This document shows, in pieces, positions 10,113 through 17,580 of a stretch of 64,000 bases of DNA. The DNA is from an uncultured Eubacterium sp. Its GTDB lineage: Bacteria; Bacillota; Clostridia; Lachnospirales; Lachnospiraceae. The notes under the pieces are model-generated. The model did not search any database and had not been told where the DNA came from. It worked only from the letters and a program-made list of their open reading frames with translations. The stretch spans positions 9,630 to 73,629 of the forward strand of contig CAJTLS010000003.1 in assembly GCA_910577295.1 (NCBI GenBank). The letters run 5' to 3'. The position numbers and the translations under genes were made by a program. Every line of letters begins with the position of its first letter. Position 1 is the first letter of the stretch.

Positions 10113-10141
10113 TTGCCGAAATCTCCGTTTTCATGTATAAT
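10113..10141 (+). promoter_or_regulatory. Sigma-A promoter of purA
   Basis: TTGCCG - 17 bp - TATAAT, about 70 bp upstream of the purA start. The -10 is a perfect consensus and the spacing is ideal. Confidence 0.75.
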
Positions 10142-10209
10142 AATGTACGTGTGTGATTGCGATTGGCGCACGGAAATCATTGTTCACGAGATGGATTGGA
10201 GGAATGGCT

Positions 10210-11484
10210 ATGGTAACAGCAGTTGTTGGAGCGAACTGGGGAGATGAGGGAAAAGGGAAAATTACCGATATGCTAGGAGAGGAATCTGATATTATTGTAC
10301 GCTTTCAGGGCGGAAGTAATGCGGGGCATACGATTGTAAATGATTACGGTAAATTTGCTCTTCACATTTTGCCTTCGGGGGTATTCTATCATCATACAAC
10401 GAGTATTATCGGAAATGGTGTAGCGCTCAATATTCCAGACCTTTTTAAGGAAATTAAGGACATTGTGAATCAGGGTGTACCGATGCCGAAGATTAAAGTT
10501 TCTGACCGGGCTCAGATTGTTATGCCATATCATATTTTGCAGGATGAGTACGAGGAGGAACGTTTAGGAGGAAAGTCCTTTGGTTCTACCAAATCCGGTA
10601 TAGCGCCATTCTATTCCGATAAATATGCTAAGACAGGTATTCAGGTGTCGGAGCTTTTTGACGAGGCTTCCCTTCGTGAGAAAGTAAAAGGTATTTGTGA
10701 AAAGAAAAATGTGCTATTCGAGCATTTGTATCATAAGCCGTCTTTACAGGTGGATGATTTGATGGCAGTGCTGGCCGAGTATAAGACGATGGTTGAGCCA
10801 TATGTGTGCGACGTGTCCGCCTTTTTGTATCAGTCTTTGCAGGATGGTAAAAGAATATTGTTAGAGGGGCAGCTTGGTTCGTTAAAAGATCCTGATCACG
10901 GTATTTACCCGATGGTTACTTCGTCTTCTACACTGGCTGGGTACGGAGCTATCGGCGCTGGGGTGCCGCCTTATGAGATAAAGAGAATTGTAACGGTCGT
11001 AAAAGCCTATTCCAGTGCGGTAGGCGCAGGAGAATTTGTTAGTGAAATTTTTGGAGAAGAGGCGGATGAATTGCGCCGGAGAGGCGGTGACGGCGGTGAG
11101 TACGGAGCCACGACAGGCCGTCCGCGGCGGATGGGATGGTTTGATGTCGTAGCCAGCCGTTATGGATGCCGCGTGCAGGGAGCTACGGAAGTGGCACTTA
11201 CGGTTCTTGATGTACTCGGTTATTTGGATGAACTGCCGGTATGCGTCGGATATGAAATTGATGGCAAAGTTACGAAAGACTTTCCGACAACGAATCTGCT
11301 CAAGAAAGCGAAGCCGGTTTATGAGGTGCTGCCGGGTTGGAAGTCGGATATTCGGGGAATTACGGAATATGCAAAATTGCCTGAGAATTGCCGAAAGTAT
11401 ATTGAATTTATTGAGAAAGAGCTCGGTGTGCCGATAAAAATGGTATCAAATGGGCCGGGGCGCCACGAAATTATTTATCGCTAA
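10210..11484 (+). CDS. purA: Adenylosuccinate synthetase
   Basis: 424 aa when started at ATG 10210, which lies about 7 bp from GGAGG. An in-frame ATG at 10204 is too close to that site. The GTP-binding GDEGKGK motif includes catalytic D12, and NAGHT holds H40. Further motifs are KSFGSTKSGIAP, EGQLGSLKDPDHG (a variation on the usual GAQG loop) and GEYGATTGRPRRMGW. The enzyme joins IMP and aspartate with GTP in AMP synthesis. It has its own promoter and terminator, so it is monocistronic. The Leu/Ser variation in the 'GAQG' region fits a divergent PurA subfamily. Confidence 0.94.
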   Translation: MVTAVVGANWGDEGKGKITDMLGEESDIIVRFQGGSNAGHTIVNDYGKFALHILPSGVFYHHTTSIIGNGVALNIPDLFKEIKDIVNQGVPMPKIKVSDRAQIVMPYHILQDEYEEERLGGKSFGSTKSGIAPFYSDKYAKTGIQVSELFDEASLREKVKGICEKKNVLFEHLYHKPSLQVDDLMAVLAEYKTMVEPYVCDVSAFLYQSLQDGKRILLEGQLGSLKDPDHGIYPMVTSSSTLAGYGAIGAGVPPYEIKRIVTVVKAYSSAVGAGEFVSEIFGEEADELRRRGGDGGEYGATTGRPRRMGWFDVVASRYGCRVQGATEVALTVLDVLGYLDELPVCVGYEIDGKVTKDFPTTNLLKKAKPVYEVLPGWKSDIRGITEYAKLPENCRKYIEFIEKELGVPIKMVSNGPGRHEIIYR

Positions 11485-11492
11485 AACTTTTT

Positions 11493-11520
11493 TGCCCGTT
11501 CGGATAGAAAAGGGCATTTT
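11493..11520 (+). terminator. Probable terminator of purA
   Basis: TGCCC/GGGCA with a 14-nt loop followed by TTTT. It is short but lies 8 bp beyond the stop codon. Confidence 0.55.
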
Positions 11521-11642
11521 ATGAAAATCTTGTCATCAAATATTTTGTGTGGCAGGATTTTCACCTTTTTTGAACCTTTTTTTATTTCGTTACAATATAT
11601 AAATAAAGAAAGGTATACCATGCAGAGAAGGAGGTGAAAGTT

Positions 11643-12185
11643 ATGGACAAGGGGAGATTTTGTGAGATAATTTCAGAGAGCGGAAAAGAAGTTTATAGCT
11701 TTTGCCTCCATCTGACAGGGAGCAGAGAGTTAGCGGACGATCTTTATCAGGATACCTTTCTTAAGGCGTGGGAGTTATCTCATAAAATATCCATGGACGG
11801 TAATCCGAAAAGTTATATTTTGGGAATTGCAATTAAGCTCTGGCAGAATCAAAAAAGGAAGCAGGCGGTAAGGCATAAAATTATTCCGATGGAAGAATAC
11901 AGGGAAGAAAAGGGCAGAGAGAGGATAGCTATATATGAGAATCTACCGGAACAGGAAGCGCTGCGCAAAGAGCAGCAGGAACGAGTCAGGCGGGTTGTGG
12001 AAGAACTGCCGGAGAAAATCCGTACGGTGATGTATTTGTTTTATACGGCGGAGTTATCAGTACAGGAGATTGCCAAAACGCTGAATATTCCGACAGGAAC
12101 GGTGAAAAGCCGACTCAATAAAGGGAGAAACCAAGTGAGGAAAAGAATGGAGGTGTATATGGATGAACAAGCAGCCAATGGATGA
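11643..12185 (+). CDS. ECF-type RNA polymerase sigma factor
   Basis: 180 aa from ATG 11643, with GGAGGTG seven bases upstream; a GTG inside that ribosome site is not a sensible start. Region 2 (LADDLYQDTFLKAWE, near residue 40) and region 4 with its HTH (LSVQEIAKTLNIPTGTVKSRL) are complete. It directs RNA polymerase to a regulon that cannot be read from this window. The next gene overlaps by 23 bp and encodes a membrane protein, the normal sigma/anti-sigma arrangement. The signal sensed is unknown. Confidence 0.9.
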   Translation: MDKGRFCEIISESGKEVYSFCLHLTGSRELADDLYQDTFLKAWELSHKISMDGNPKSYILGIAIKLWQNQKRKQAVRHKIIPMEEYREEKGRERIAIYENLPEQEALRKEQQERVRRVVEELPEKIRTVMYLFYTAELSVQEIAKTLNIPTGTVKSRLNKGRNQVRKRMEVYMDEQAANG

Positions 12186-13200
12186 ATTGCTGAGAGATGC
12201 TTTGCGCGCAAAAGAGAATCCGACACCAGAATTGAACGAATCCATTTTGTCCCGAATTACAATGTCTGAAAGAAAGAGCAGATTCCTGCATAAGTCAAAG
12301 GGGATTGCAATTGCAGCAGGTTTTGCGTTTCTGTTTCTCGTACTGGGAGGAACTATTTTTAAAGATAATGTGAAAGCCACGATGGAACGCTTGTTTGGGC
12401 CAATTACCGAGAGTTATGTGTACGGTGATAAGGAAAGGAAGAAGCAGGCTGAAGAGGAAGTGAGCAAGGTAGGGGAGACGATTTATAAAAATGGTCTGGC
12501 TGTTACTCTGGAGGAAGTTTTAGTAGATGCCAATAAGGTGGCCTTTTGTATTAAAGTTCACTCCGATGAGCGTTGGGGGCTTCCGCTGACATATGCCAAT
12601 ATCGTCAGCCATGTTTATATAAACGGCGAAAAAATCGTGGATACTCCGAGTTATACGAGCTGGACGGCGGACGACCATACACAGATAAGTGTGGGAGAGG
12701 TTGCGCTGAATTCGGGAATGGATGTAAAAGGGAATGTTGAATTGCGTATACAGGTATCAGATATTTGTACGACGCCAGCGATATCCGATTCGTGGGATTT
12801 TAAGACGGTTGTCAATGTGGATAAGGCAAATAGCCATACAAAAAAGGACTTGACAACTACGACGATGAAACTTTCTACCGGAGATATGCTGACGCTTCAT
12901 AAAGTCGTGTGTACGTCTACCGATTGTAAAGTTTATATGACATACGAACCGAAGAAAGAGAGAAGCAGTACGGAGATTAACCTTTTTCTGCAAGGAGCGG
13001 ATAATCTTGGCGAGCGGGTTTTGAATGATGATTGCATTGTGCGGAAAATGGGGAAAGAGAATAAATTTGAAGTAATTATGAGTTTTACCGGCGGCTTTGA
13101 TAAAAAAGTCAAAAAATTGAGGCTGGCGCCTCATTGGATGAATTATGAAAAGCACAAATATAAAAAGGTCGGGGAAGAATTTACGGTCGTTTTAGCCTGA
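12163..13200 (+). CDS. DUF4179 membrane protein, probable anti-sigma factor
   Basis: 345 aa. It starts at ATG 12163 inside the sigma gene, behind GGAGGTG, so translation is coupled. A short cytoplasmic N-terminus (about 1-45, with no zinc-binding HxxxCxxC) is followed by one membrane helix (about 46-65) and a large extracytoplasmic domain of the DUF4179 type (NGLAVTLEEVLVDANK). Proteins of this layout next to ECF sigma genes act as membrane anti-sigma factors. That role is inferred here from position and topology. A strong terminator follows. Confidence 0.8.
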   Translation: MNKQPMDELLRDALRAKENPTPELNESILSRITMSERKSRFLHKSKGIAIAAGFAFLFLVLGGTIFKDNVKATMERLFGPITESYVYGDKERKKQAEEEVSKVGETIYKNGLAVTLEEVLVDANKVAFCIKVHSDERWGLPLTYANIVSHVYINGEKIVDTPSYTSWTADDHTQISVGEVALNSGMDVKGNVELRIQVSDICTTPAISDSWDFKTVVNVDKANSHTKKDLTTTTMKLSTGDMLTLHKVVCTSTDCKVYMTYEPKKERSSTEINLFLQGADNLGERVLNDDCIVRKMGKENKFEVIMSFTGGFDKKVKKLRLAPHWMNYEKHKYKKVGEEFTVVLA

Positions 13201-13235
13201 CGTTGATCTGGTTTTTATAAGTAGTATGAATCAGC

Positions 13236-13283
13236 GAGCCGGTCACACGGAAAAGTGAGAGTGTGACCGGCTCTGGTTTTTTT
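13236..13283 (+). terminator. Strong terminator of the sigma/anti-sigma operon
   Basis: A 13-bp perfect stem (GAGCCGGTCACAC with GTGTGACCGGCTC) is followed by a T-rich tail. The tail overlaps the last codons of the convergent chemoreceptor gene. No T tract exists on the minus strand. Confidence 0.92.
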
Positions 13284-14637
13284 ATTTTTTCGCTGTTTTT
13301 TGTATTTTTTCTAAATCGGCAATGAGTCCCTTTGAGTATTCGGCAACTTCCCGATAGAGATGTTCAGCTTCTGAAAATGCCCCGCTGTTAAGAGCTTCAA
13401 TAACCGAAGCGCCATATTTGTGGAATTTTTTATGTTTCATTTCAAGTGCATCCCAGATTGGCATAATGGTAGGGATCCTCGGTTTCATGGAATAGTAAAA
13501 GTGACCGAAACCGCACTTGGATGAATCGAGCTGAAGAGGTGTGATGGTTTGTGTTTCCACCATTTTTTTCAGATTGCTGAGCCATGTCTTGTGGGCGGAA
13601 ATCGCATCGTGGACGTACTTGGCAAATGCGGAGTTTTCCATGTGATAAAAAGCGTCTTCTGACATATGGCCCATCTGCTTAACGGTATCATCTAATGTTT
13701 TTTCGATGTCAACAACTGGTTCTATTGCCTTTTTCAAATCAAAACTTACCTGATTCATAAAATTGGTGCTGTTTCGTAACTGATTTTCCATTTCGTTCAT
13801 AGAATGACTGATATCTTCACTTACAGAAGCGATGGAACGAATGGCATCGTTTACTTTGGAAACACATTGCTGGCTCTCCTGATTGATGTCCCAGACATGA
13901 TTTATCTTTCCAGACATTAATTCTAAGGAATTAACGGTGTCGGAAGCGCTATGGACGCTCTTTTCAGAGGCCTCCTTAATAGTTCCCACAAATTCTTCCA
14001 TGTCGCTTGTCAGTTTCTGGGTCTGTCCGGCTAACATGCGGATTTCTTCAGCTACAACCGCAAAACCCTCACCGGCTTTTCCAGCTCTTGCCGCCTCAAT
14101 GGAAGCGTTCAAAGCTAAAAGATTTGTCTGCAGGGAAATGTCGTTAATCTCATCAATGACATTGCTTATGTAGTCAAGTATTTGGAGCAGTTTGTCCATA
14201 TCTTTTTGCAGACCTAAAGATACATCGATGGTTTGACCGGAAAGTTCCCGAATTGTCGTCAATTCGTTTTGTCCCGTCTGAATTTTTTCAAATACATCAT
14301 TGGTATCCGTAGATACTTCAACAATCGTATTGGTCAGTTCCTCGTGTTGGTTATTTGCCTGTCCGGAAACGGATGAGGCGCCGAAAATGGTCTCTGTGGC
14401 ATTTGCTACGTTGCGGGAGATTTCAACGATTTTCTCCGTCTGATACTGCATAGTCAAATCCAGAGAACTTATCTGCATTACTGCTTTTATATTCTTGTCA
14501 AATATCTCCCCAAATTGCTTTCTTCCATCTTGTAATCGTTGGTAAATGTCATTCAAATCAGCATCTTTTGTATAATCCGCTTCCTTTAATTCCGAAACTG
14601 CCTTTACAAGCGCTGATTTACCTGTTTTAATTGCCAT
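13282..14637 (-). CDS. Soluble methyl-accepting chemotaxis protein with C-terminal CZB zinc domain
   Basis: 451 aa without any membrane segment, so a cytoplasmic receptor. The central MCP signalling hairpin tip is complete (ISLQTNLLALNASIEAARAG, then GEGFAVVAEEIRMLA) and binds CheA and CheW. The C-terminal region (about 330-410) has the CZB pattern: a His in SAHKTW, Cys-Gly-Phe-Gly-His, and two His in KHKKFHKYG. CZB domains bind zinc and, in characterised cases, sense zinc or hypochlorous acid. The N-terminal about 50 residues match no domain I recognise. No che genes are adjacent. The promoter is probably at 14779-14806. Confidence 0.88.
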   Translation of the reverse strand: MAIKTGKSALVKAVSELKEADYTKDADLNDIYQRLQDGRKQFGEIFDKNIKAVMQISSLDLTMQYQTEKIVEISRNVANATETIFGASSVSGQANNQHEELTNTIVEVSTDTNDVFEKIQTGQNELTTIRELSGQTIDVSLGLQKDMDKLLQILDYISNVIDEINDISLQTNLLALNASIEAARAGKAGEGFAVVAEEIRMLAGQTQKLTSDMEEFVGTIKEASEKSVHSASDTVNSLELMSGKINHVWDINQESQQCVSKVNDAIRSIASVSEDISHSMNEMENQLRNSTNFMNQVSFDLKKAIEPVVDIEKTLDDTVKQMGHMSEDAFYHMENSAFAKYVHDAISAHKTWLSNLKKMVETQTITPLQLDSSKCGFGHFYYSMKPRIPTIMPIWDALEMKHKKFHKYGASVIEALNSGAFSEAEHLYREVAEYSKGLIADLEKIQKTAKK

Positions 14638-14778
14638 TGGTCATCTCCTTTTTAAAAAATTAATTCCCGCATGCGGTGTAGCAGATAGAGGTTTGTATTC
14701 CCGTGAATACGGATGCGGGAGATTTCACTGAAACAGTTCTCTGTGCTGCGCGCACACGGGAACTAAGTATATACTTTC

Positions 14779-14806
14779 ATAATAAGGGATTCTGTATATT
14801 TTGCAA
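14779..14806 (-). promoter_or_regulatory. Candidate promoter for the chemoreceptor gene
   Basis: On the minus strand TTGCAA - 16 bp - TATTAT, about 140 bp upstream of ATG 14637. The 14638-14906 intergenic stretch otherwise holds a GGAGATG ribosome site and an inverted CCCGCAT/ATGCGGG pair (14674/14711 area). No coding gene was recognised in it. Confidence 0.35.
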
Positions 14807-14906
14807 GCTTTTTTTCGTAAAAGAGTCTGTTTTTGGCAAAAAAATTGCTGAACGTTTTGCCGCCCTGTTATCCCAGCTTTTATTGCGTTCTGTTTTATCA
14901 GTCAAA

Positions 14907-14942
14907 GGCGGCCGCATCCGAAAATACCGGAGTGTGGCCGCC
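14907..14942 (-). terminator. Hairpin downstream of cotJC
   Basis: GGCGGCC/GGCCGCC outer stem with inner CTCCG/CGGA pairing, starting about 27 bp after the cotJC stop. The T-tract after it on the minus strand is short (TTTGA). Confidence 0.6.
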
Positions 14943-14968
14943 CACGGAAATATTGGATTAGTTAATTT

Positions 14969-15497
14969 CTATTTACAGCAGTTTTTATCAAAATCAGGAT
15001 TGTATGCGTAGAAGTTCTTCTTGTTCAAATCATCTTGTATCAACCGGAGAGCTTCACCGAAACGCTGGAAGTGTACTAACTCCCGCTGGCGAAGAAAGCG
15101 GATTGGCTCGCAAACTTCCGGGTCTTTAACAAGACGAAGGATGTTGTCGTAAGTTGTGCGGGCTTTTTGCTCTGCCGCGAGGTCTTCTGTCAAATCTGTG
15201 ATAGGGTCGCCCTTGGATTGGAATTCGCAGGCATTAAACGGAATACCGGCAGCAGCCTGAGGCCAAAGCGCAAGCGTGTGGTCTACATAATAATCGGCAA
15301 AGCCCTGTTCCTTAATTTGTTCCGGTGTTAAGTCTTTTGTCAATTGATGAACAATGGCACAAATCATTTCAAAGTGCGCCATTTCTTCAGTACCGATATC
15401 CGTCAGTACACCGGCAACCTTGCGGTTTGACATCGAATAACGCTGGGACAGGTAACGCTGGGAAGCGGCAAGCTCCCCGTCGGGGCCACCAAATTGT
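14969..15497 (-). pseudogene. cotJC: cotJC 3' portion, separated from its 5' end by the prophage
   Basis: This is codons 29 to the stop of a CotJC-type manganese-catalase-like spore coat protein: GGPDGELAASQRYL, TDIGTEEMAHFEMI, and later RELVHFQRFGEAL with the ferritin-like ExxH ligands. The frame runs into the prophage at 15489-15497. The missing first 28-30 codons are at 51577-51489 on the same strand. Joining the two gives a 202-aa protein with the expected CotJC N-terminus (MWTYEKHLQYPV). CotJC is a mother-cell product located in the spore coat. In the lysogen this fragment has no proper start. The 36,000-bp insertion is a multiple of three, and precise excision restores the frame. Confidence 0.93.
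15486..15497. other. attL core (prophage attachment site)
   Basis: CCACCAAATTGT here and CCGCCAAATTGT at 51486-51497 share 11 of 12 bases, with a perfect 9-bp CCAAATTGT. Sequence to the left is cotJC; sequence to the right is prophage. The host frame (..Q-F-G-G..) reads through the core identically on both sides. Confidence 0.9.
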
Positions 15498-15498
15498 C

Positions 15499-15517
15499 AA
15501 AAGTTGCAATAACTTTT
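15499..15517. repeat. Left inverted arm next to attL
   Basis: AAAAGTTGCAATAACTTTT is the exact reverse complement of 51456-51474 at the right prophage end, and each copy is itself an interrupted palindrome (AAAAGTT/AACTTTT). In circular phage DNA the two arms would flank the crossover core, as expected of integrase-binding arms in attP. Confidence 0.75.
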
Positions 15518-15547
15518 CAGGGAAAATAGAAGTATAAAATAGTGATT

Positions 15548-15579
15548 GAAATAGCCTGCGGTTGCAGGCTATTTCTTTT
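15548..15579. terminator. Hairpin terminator at the left prophage end
   Basis: GAAATAGCCTGC - GGTT - GCAGGCTATTTC, a perfect 12-bp stem, with TTTT after it on the plus strand. It lies after the small minus-strand gene at 15618 and insulates the attL side. Confidence 0.8.
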
Positions 15580-15617
15580 AGTGTGTGCAGTGTTTAGAGC
15601 CGCTGTGACGGCTTTGT

Positions 15618-15779
15618 TTATGCTATTTCGTATCCATGTTTCTTTGCCCAGTTCAAAGCACCTTTTTCTGTTTTCCAGTTGTTTGGGGCATAGTGTAAAA
15701 CCTGATTTTCTTCCTTGTTTTTCAATCCGTAGTACCGGCTTGATGTTCCTTTGTTAATGATGTATGTTGTGACCTTCAT
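15618..15779 (-). CDS. Small prophage protein (53 aa), unknown function
   Basis: It starts at ATG 15779 behind AGGAGGG with a 7-base spacer and ends at TAA 15618. The sequence is basic and aromatic (starts MKVTTYIINKG; has SRYYGLKNKEEN, HYAPNNWKTEKG and a C-terminal WAKKHGYEIA). I do not recognise a domain. It is transcribed away from the HTH gene from a near-consensus promoter carrying a 12-bp palindrome, so it is probably under repressor control together with the 16271 gene. A host-takeover, excision or directionality role is conceivable but not shown. Confidence 0.7.
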   Translation of the reverse strand: MKVTTYIINKGTSSRYYGLKNKEENQVLHYAPNNWKTEKGALNWAKKHGYEIA

Positions 15780-15825
15780 ATCCGTTCCCTCCTGTGGTTT
15801 GTGGTTTGCTTGTTTCTATGGTTAT

Positions 15826-15854
15826 ATTATACTCTAAAATTAGAATAATGTCAA
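15826..15854 (-). promoter_or_regulatory. Promoter with TCTAAAATTAGA operator in the spacer
   Basis: On the minus strand TTGACA - 17 bp - TATAAT drives the 53-aa gene. The spacer contains the palindrome TCTAAAATTAGA (15833-15844). It is nearly the same sequence as the plus-strand promoter at 16187-16215. Confidence 0.85.
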
Positions 15855-15889
15855 TACTTTTTTATTCAAAAATTAGAATATTTTTCGGA

Positions 15890-15918
15890 TTGACTTTTTG
15901 CGGCTTGAATGGTATTCT
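15890..15918 (+). promoter_or_regulatory. Promoter of the left-end HTH regulator
   Basis: TTGACT - 17 bp - TATTCT, about 32 bp upstream of the TTG start at 15951. A partial TTAGAAT motif lies just upstream (15874-15880), suggesting feedback by the same regulator. Confidence 0.6.
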
Positions 15919-15950
15919 ATTAATATAAAATATGGAAGGAGTGAAACAGA

Positions 15951-16178
15951 TTGGTTAAATATAAAATAGATGTGTTTGAGGAATTGAAAAAGCACGGGTA
16001 CAACCAAACACGCATACAGAAAGAAAGACTTTTGCCAGCACAAACAGCGCAAAATATCAAGGCAGGGAAAAGCATAACGCTTGAAACGCTTAATAAAATA
16101 TGTATTATGTGCAAACTGCAACCGGGGGATATTGTGGAAGTCGTTCCGACGGACGAAGAAATTATAAAATATTATTGA
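15951..16178 (+). CDS. Small Cro/CI-type HTH regulator (75 aa)
   Basis: TTG start at 15951 behind GGAAGGAG. The single HTH_3-like domain fills the whole protein (ELKKHGYNQTRIQKERLLPAQ, with an SITLETLNKICIMCKLQPGD recognition/packing segment), much like YozG-type minimal regulators. It lies between two oppositely directed promoters that share the TCTAAWWTTAGA palindrome, so it is the obvious candidate to bind them. This would be a regulatory circuit separate from the main CI-like switch at 22 kb. Confidence 0.82.
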   Translation: MVKYKIDVFEELKKHGYNQTRIQKERLLPAQTAQNIKAGKSITLETLNKICIMCKLQPGDIVEVVPTDEEIIKYY

Positions 16179-16186
16179 AAAACTTG

Positions 16187-16215
16187 TTGACAATATTCTA
16201 ATATTAGAGTATAAT
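16187..16215 (+). promoter_or_regulatory. Promoter with perfect TCTAATATTAGA operator
   Basis: TTGACA - 17 bp - TATAAT is full consensus, with a perfect 12-bp palindrome at 16197-16208 in the spacer. It drives the 51-aa gene at 16271 and probably the 80-aa gene. Confidence 0.88.
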
Positions 16216-16270
16216 ATAATTAGTCCAAGAGATAAAGGACTAATAACCCGAAAGGGAGAAAGGGGAACAA

Positions 16271-16426
16271 ATGGAAGATATGCCAGTATTCAAAAGTTTT
16301 TTAAGGGAACAGTTGGAGAACCAAAAAGAACTAGAAAAGGCAATCAAGGAAAAGGATTTTGAAAAATCCGAAGAACTGATTGCAAAGATGATTGACCGGA
16401 CACAGAAAGGTATCGAGGACAACTAA
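16271..16426 (+). CDS. Small acidic/basic helical prophage protein (51 aa), unknown
   Basis: ATG 16271 behind GGGAGAAAGGGG, stop at 16426. The protein is highly charged and probably all-helical (LENQKELEKAI, KDFEKSEELIAKMIDRT). I recognise no domain. It is expressed from the operator-bearing promoter at 16187 and followed by a GC hairpin (16448-16471), so it may be the main product of that promoter. Confidence 0.65.
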   Translation: MEDMPVFKSFLREQLENQKELEKAIKEKDFEKSEELIAKMIDRTQKGIEDN

Positions 16427-16447
16427 AACGGTCAAGGGAACCAAAAA

Positions 16448-16471
16448 GGGCGGCGGACACACAAGCCGCCC
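16448..16471 (+). terminator. GC hairpin after the 51-aa gene
   Basis: GGGCGGC/GCCGCCC with a 10-nt loop. No T tract follows, so it may attenuate rather than terminate before the 16535 gene. Confidence 0.4.
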
Positions 16472-16534
16472 GATTTACAAAGATTATAGCAGATAATGAG
16501 TATTAAATCAAATAAATTTTAGGAGGATAAGACT

Positions 16535-16777
16535 ATGAGATATTATATAAACTATGGTACGGGTGCAGGAGACGAATACGTGGATGGAACGATTGATGAC
16601 GCAAAGAAAGTAGCGGAGGACGGACTTGCATATACACAAACGGATGCCAGAATACAGACCGAGGATGGTGAGGACGTAGCAGTACTTAAATGGTATGGGG
16701 TAAAGCCGGAGGGAGATGACGTTGTAACGGCACAGTTTGGCGATTATGGATTTTATGGAGAGTGGGTAGATTGTTGA
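16535..16777 (+). CDS. Hypothetical acidic protein (80 aa)
   Basis: ATG 16535 follows AGGAGGATAAGACT, a strong ribosome site. The protein is acidic (TGAGDEYVDGTIDDAKK, DGEDVAVLKWYGVKPEGDD) and has no membrane segment. Short proteins of this type occur in Clostridia mobile elements; I cannot name a family. It follows the 51-aa gene by 108 bp in the same direction. Confidence 0.6.
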   Translation: MRYYINYGTGAGDEYVDGTIDDAKKVAEDGLAYTQTDARIQTEDGEDVAVLKWYGVKPEGDDVVTAQFGDYGFYGEWVDC

Positions 16778-16835
16778 TTATAACACTACTAAATTGAGTA
16801 CGTGAAATTTTTATACTATTTTGTATCTAATATAG

Positions 16836-16864
16836 TTGATTTTTTTACATCTGTGTGCTATTAT
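16836..16864 (+). promoter_or_regulatory. Promoter for the 17000 membrane protein
   Basis: TTGATT - 17 bp - TATTAT, about 135 bp upstream of the gene. With its own terminator, this makes the gene an autonomous accessory unit ('moron'). Confidence 0.55.
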
Positions 16865-16999
16865 GTATACTACTAACAAAGGAAAATAATTTATAAATTA
16901 CTAGATTATTGTCATTCTCATTAAATGCATGAGTAAATTGTTAGTAAGAAAATAAAGGAGGATGATACAATATGAGAAAGGATATCGAACATTAAAAAA

Positions 17000-17500
17000 A
17001 TGGAGCAAATGATAAGTAGTGTAATAAGTGGTGTTATTGCATCAATTATTTTTACAATAATACAAATTGCAATCAGACCAAGATTGGAAATATCAAAGAA
17101 TATATGCATATCAAAGAGTGATGAGGGTTTGGTTATTGCAAAAATAAAAATAGTCAATTTAGGCAGGAAGATGCTCAAAGATGTGCGATATACGTTGCAC
17201 TATTGTGTAGACTATGACGATGGACTTTCGGATATAACAGAAGTAGCACCAAAGAAAAATTATCTGTCTACAGTGGCAGCGTACTCCAAAGAAAATACAG
17301 ATTATGCGGTACGCATATCGTATGAGTGGGATGAGAAGAAATATCCAATGGAGGAAAATACAAGATTTATATTTACGTTACAAGGCTCTCATCCACTTTC
17401 AAATACATCTAAATGCTTAAAGAGAGAGTATAGGAAAGATGATTTGAAGATAGGTTCTTTTGAGACCGGAAAGAGTTGTAAGTTTATTTTAAATCATTAA
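17000..17500 (+). CDS. Membrane-anchored hypothetical protein (166 aa), prophage moron
   Basis: One N-terminal membrane helix (about 5-25) is followed by a domain that looks beta-rich (VIAKIKIVNLGRKMLKDVRYTLHY, then DYAVRISYEWDEKK). This is reminiscent of Ig-like or NEW3-type folds, but not clearly assignable. The gene has no ribosome site of its own. A strong AGGAGG instead serves a seven-codon leader ORF at 16972-16995 whose stop lies 4 bp before ATG 17000, suggesting re-initiation. It has a private promoter and terminator. Superinfection exclusion is a possible role for a lysogenic membrane protein, but nothing here proves it. Confidence 0.6.
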   Translation: MEQMISSVISGVIASIIFTIIQIAIRPRLEISKNICISKSDEGLVIAKIKIVNLGRKMLKDVRYTLHYCVDYDDGLSDITEVAPKKNYLSTVAAYSKENTDYAVRISYEWDEKKYPMEENTRFIFTLQGSHPLSNTSKCLKREYRKDDLKIGSFETGKSCKFILNH

Positions 17501-17518
17501 AAATGCACAAAGTACTTT

Positions 17519-17580
17519 AAAGTCCAAAACAGCGCATCATTTCAAATTAAGAAGCGATGTGCTGCTTTGGACTTTTTTAT
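17519..17580. terminator. Long hairpin terminator between the moron and the integrase
   Basis: AAAGTCCAAA/TTTGGACTTT outer stem and CAGCGCATC/GATGTGCTG inner stem, then TTTT on the plus strand. It separates two convergent genes. Confidence 0.85.

Noticed and set aside
11570..11596. TTGAAC/TACAAT or ECF-type promoter before the sigma factor gene
   Set aside because: The spacing is 15 bp for the sigma-A reading and 11 bp for a TGAACC/CGTT ECF reading, both poor; not called.
14703..15011. 102-codon plus-strand frame between the chemoreceptor and cotJC
   Set aside because: It overlaps the chemoreceptor promoter and the cotJC end and terminator, and has no ribosome site.
14960..15500. Integration in a tRNA gene
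   Set aside because: No tRNA-like sequence occurs at either end; the target is clearly the cotJC coding sequence.
16972..17003. Possible frameshift joining the seven-codon leader to the 166-aa protein
   Set aside because: Losing or gaining an A in the A-run does not remove the leader stop codon TAA, so a simple indel cannot explain the layout.
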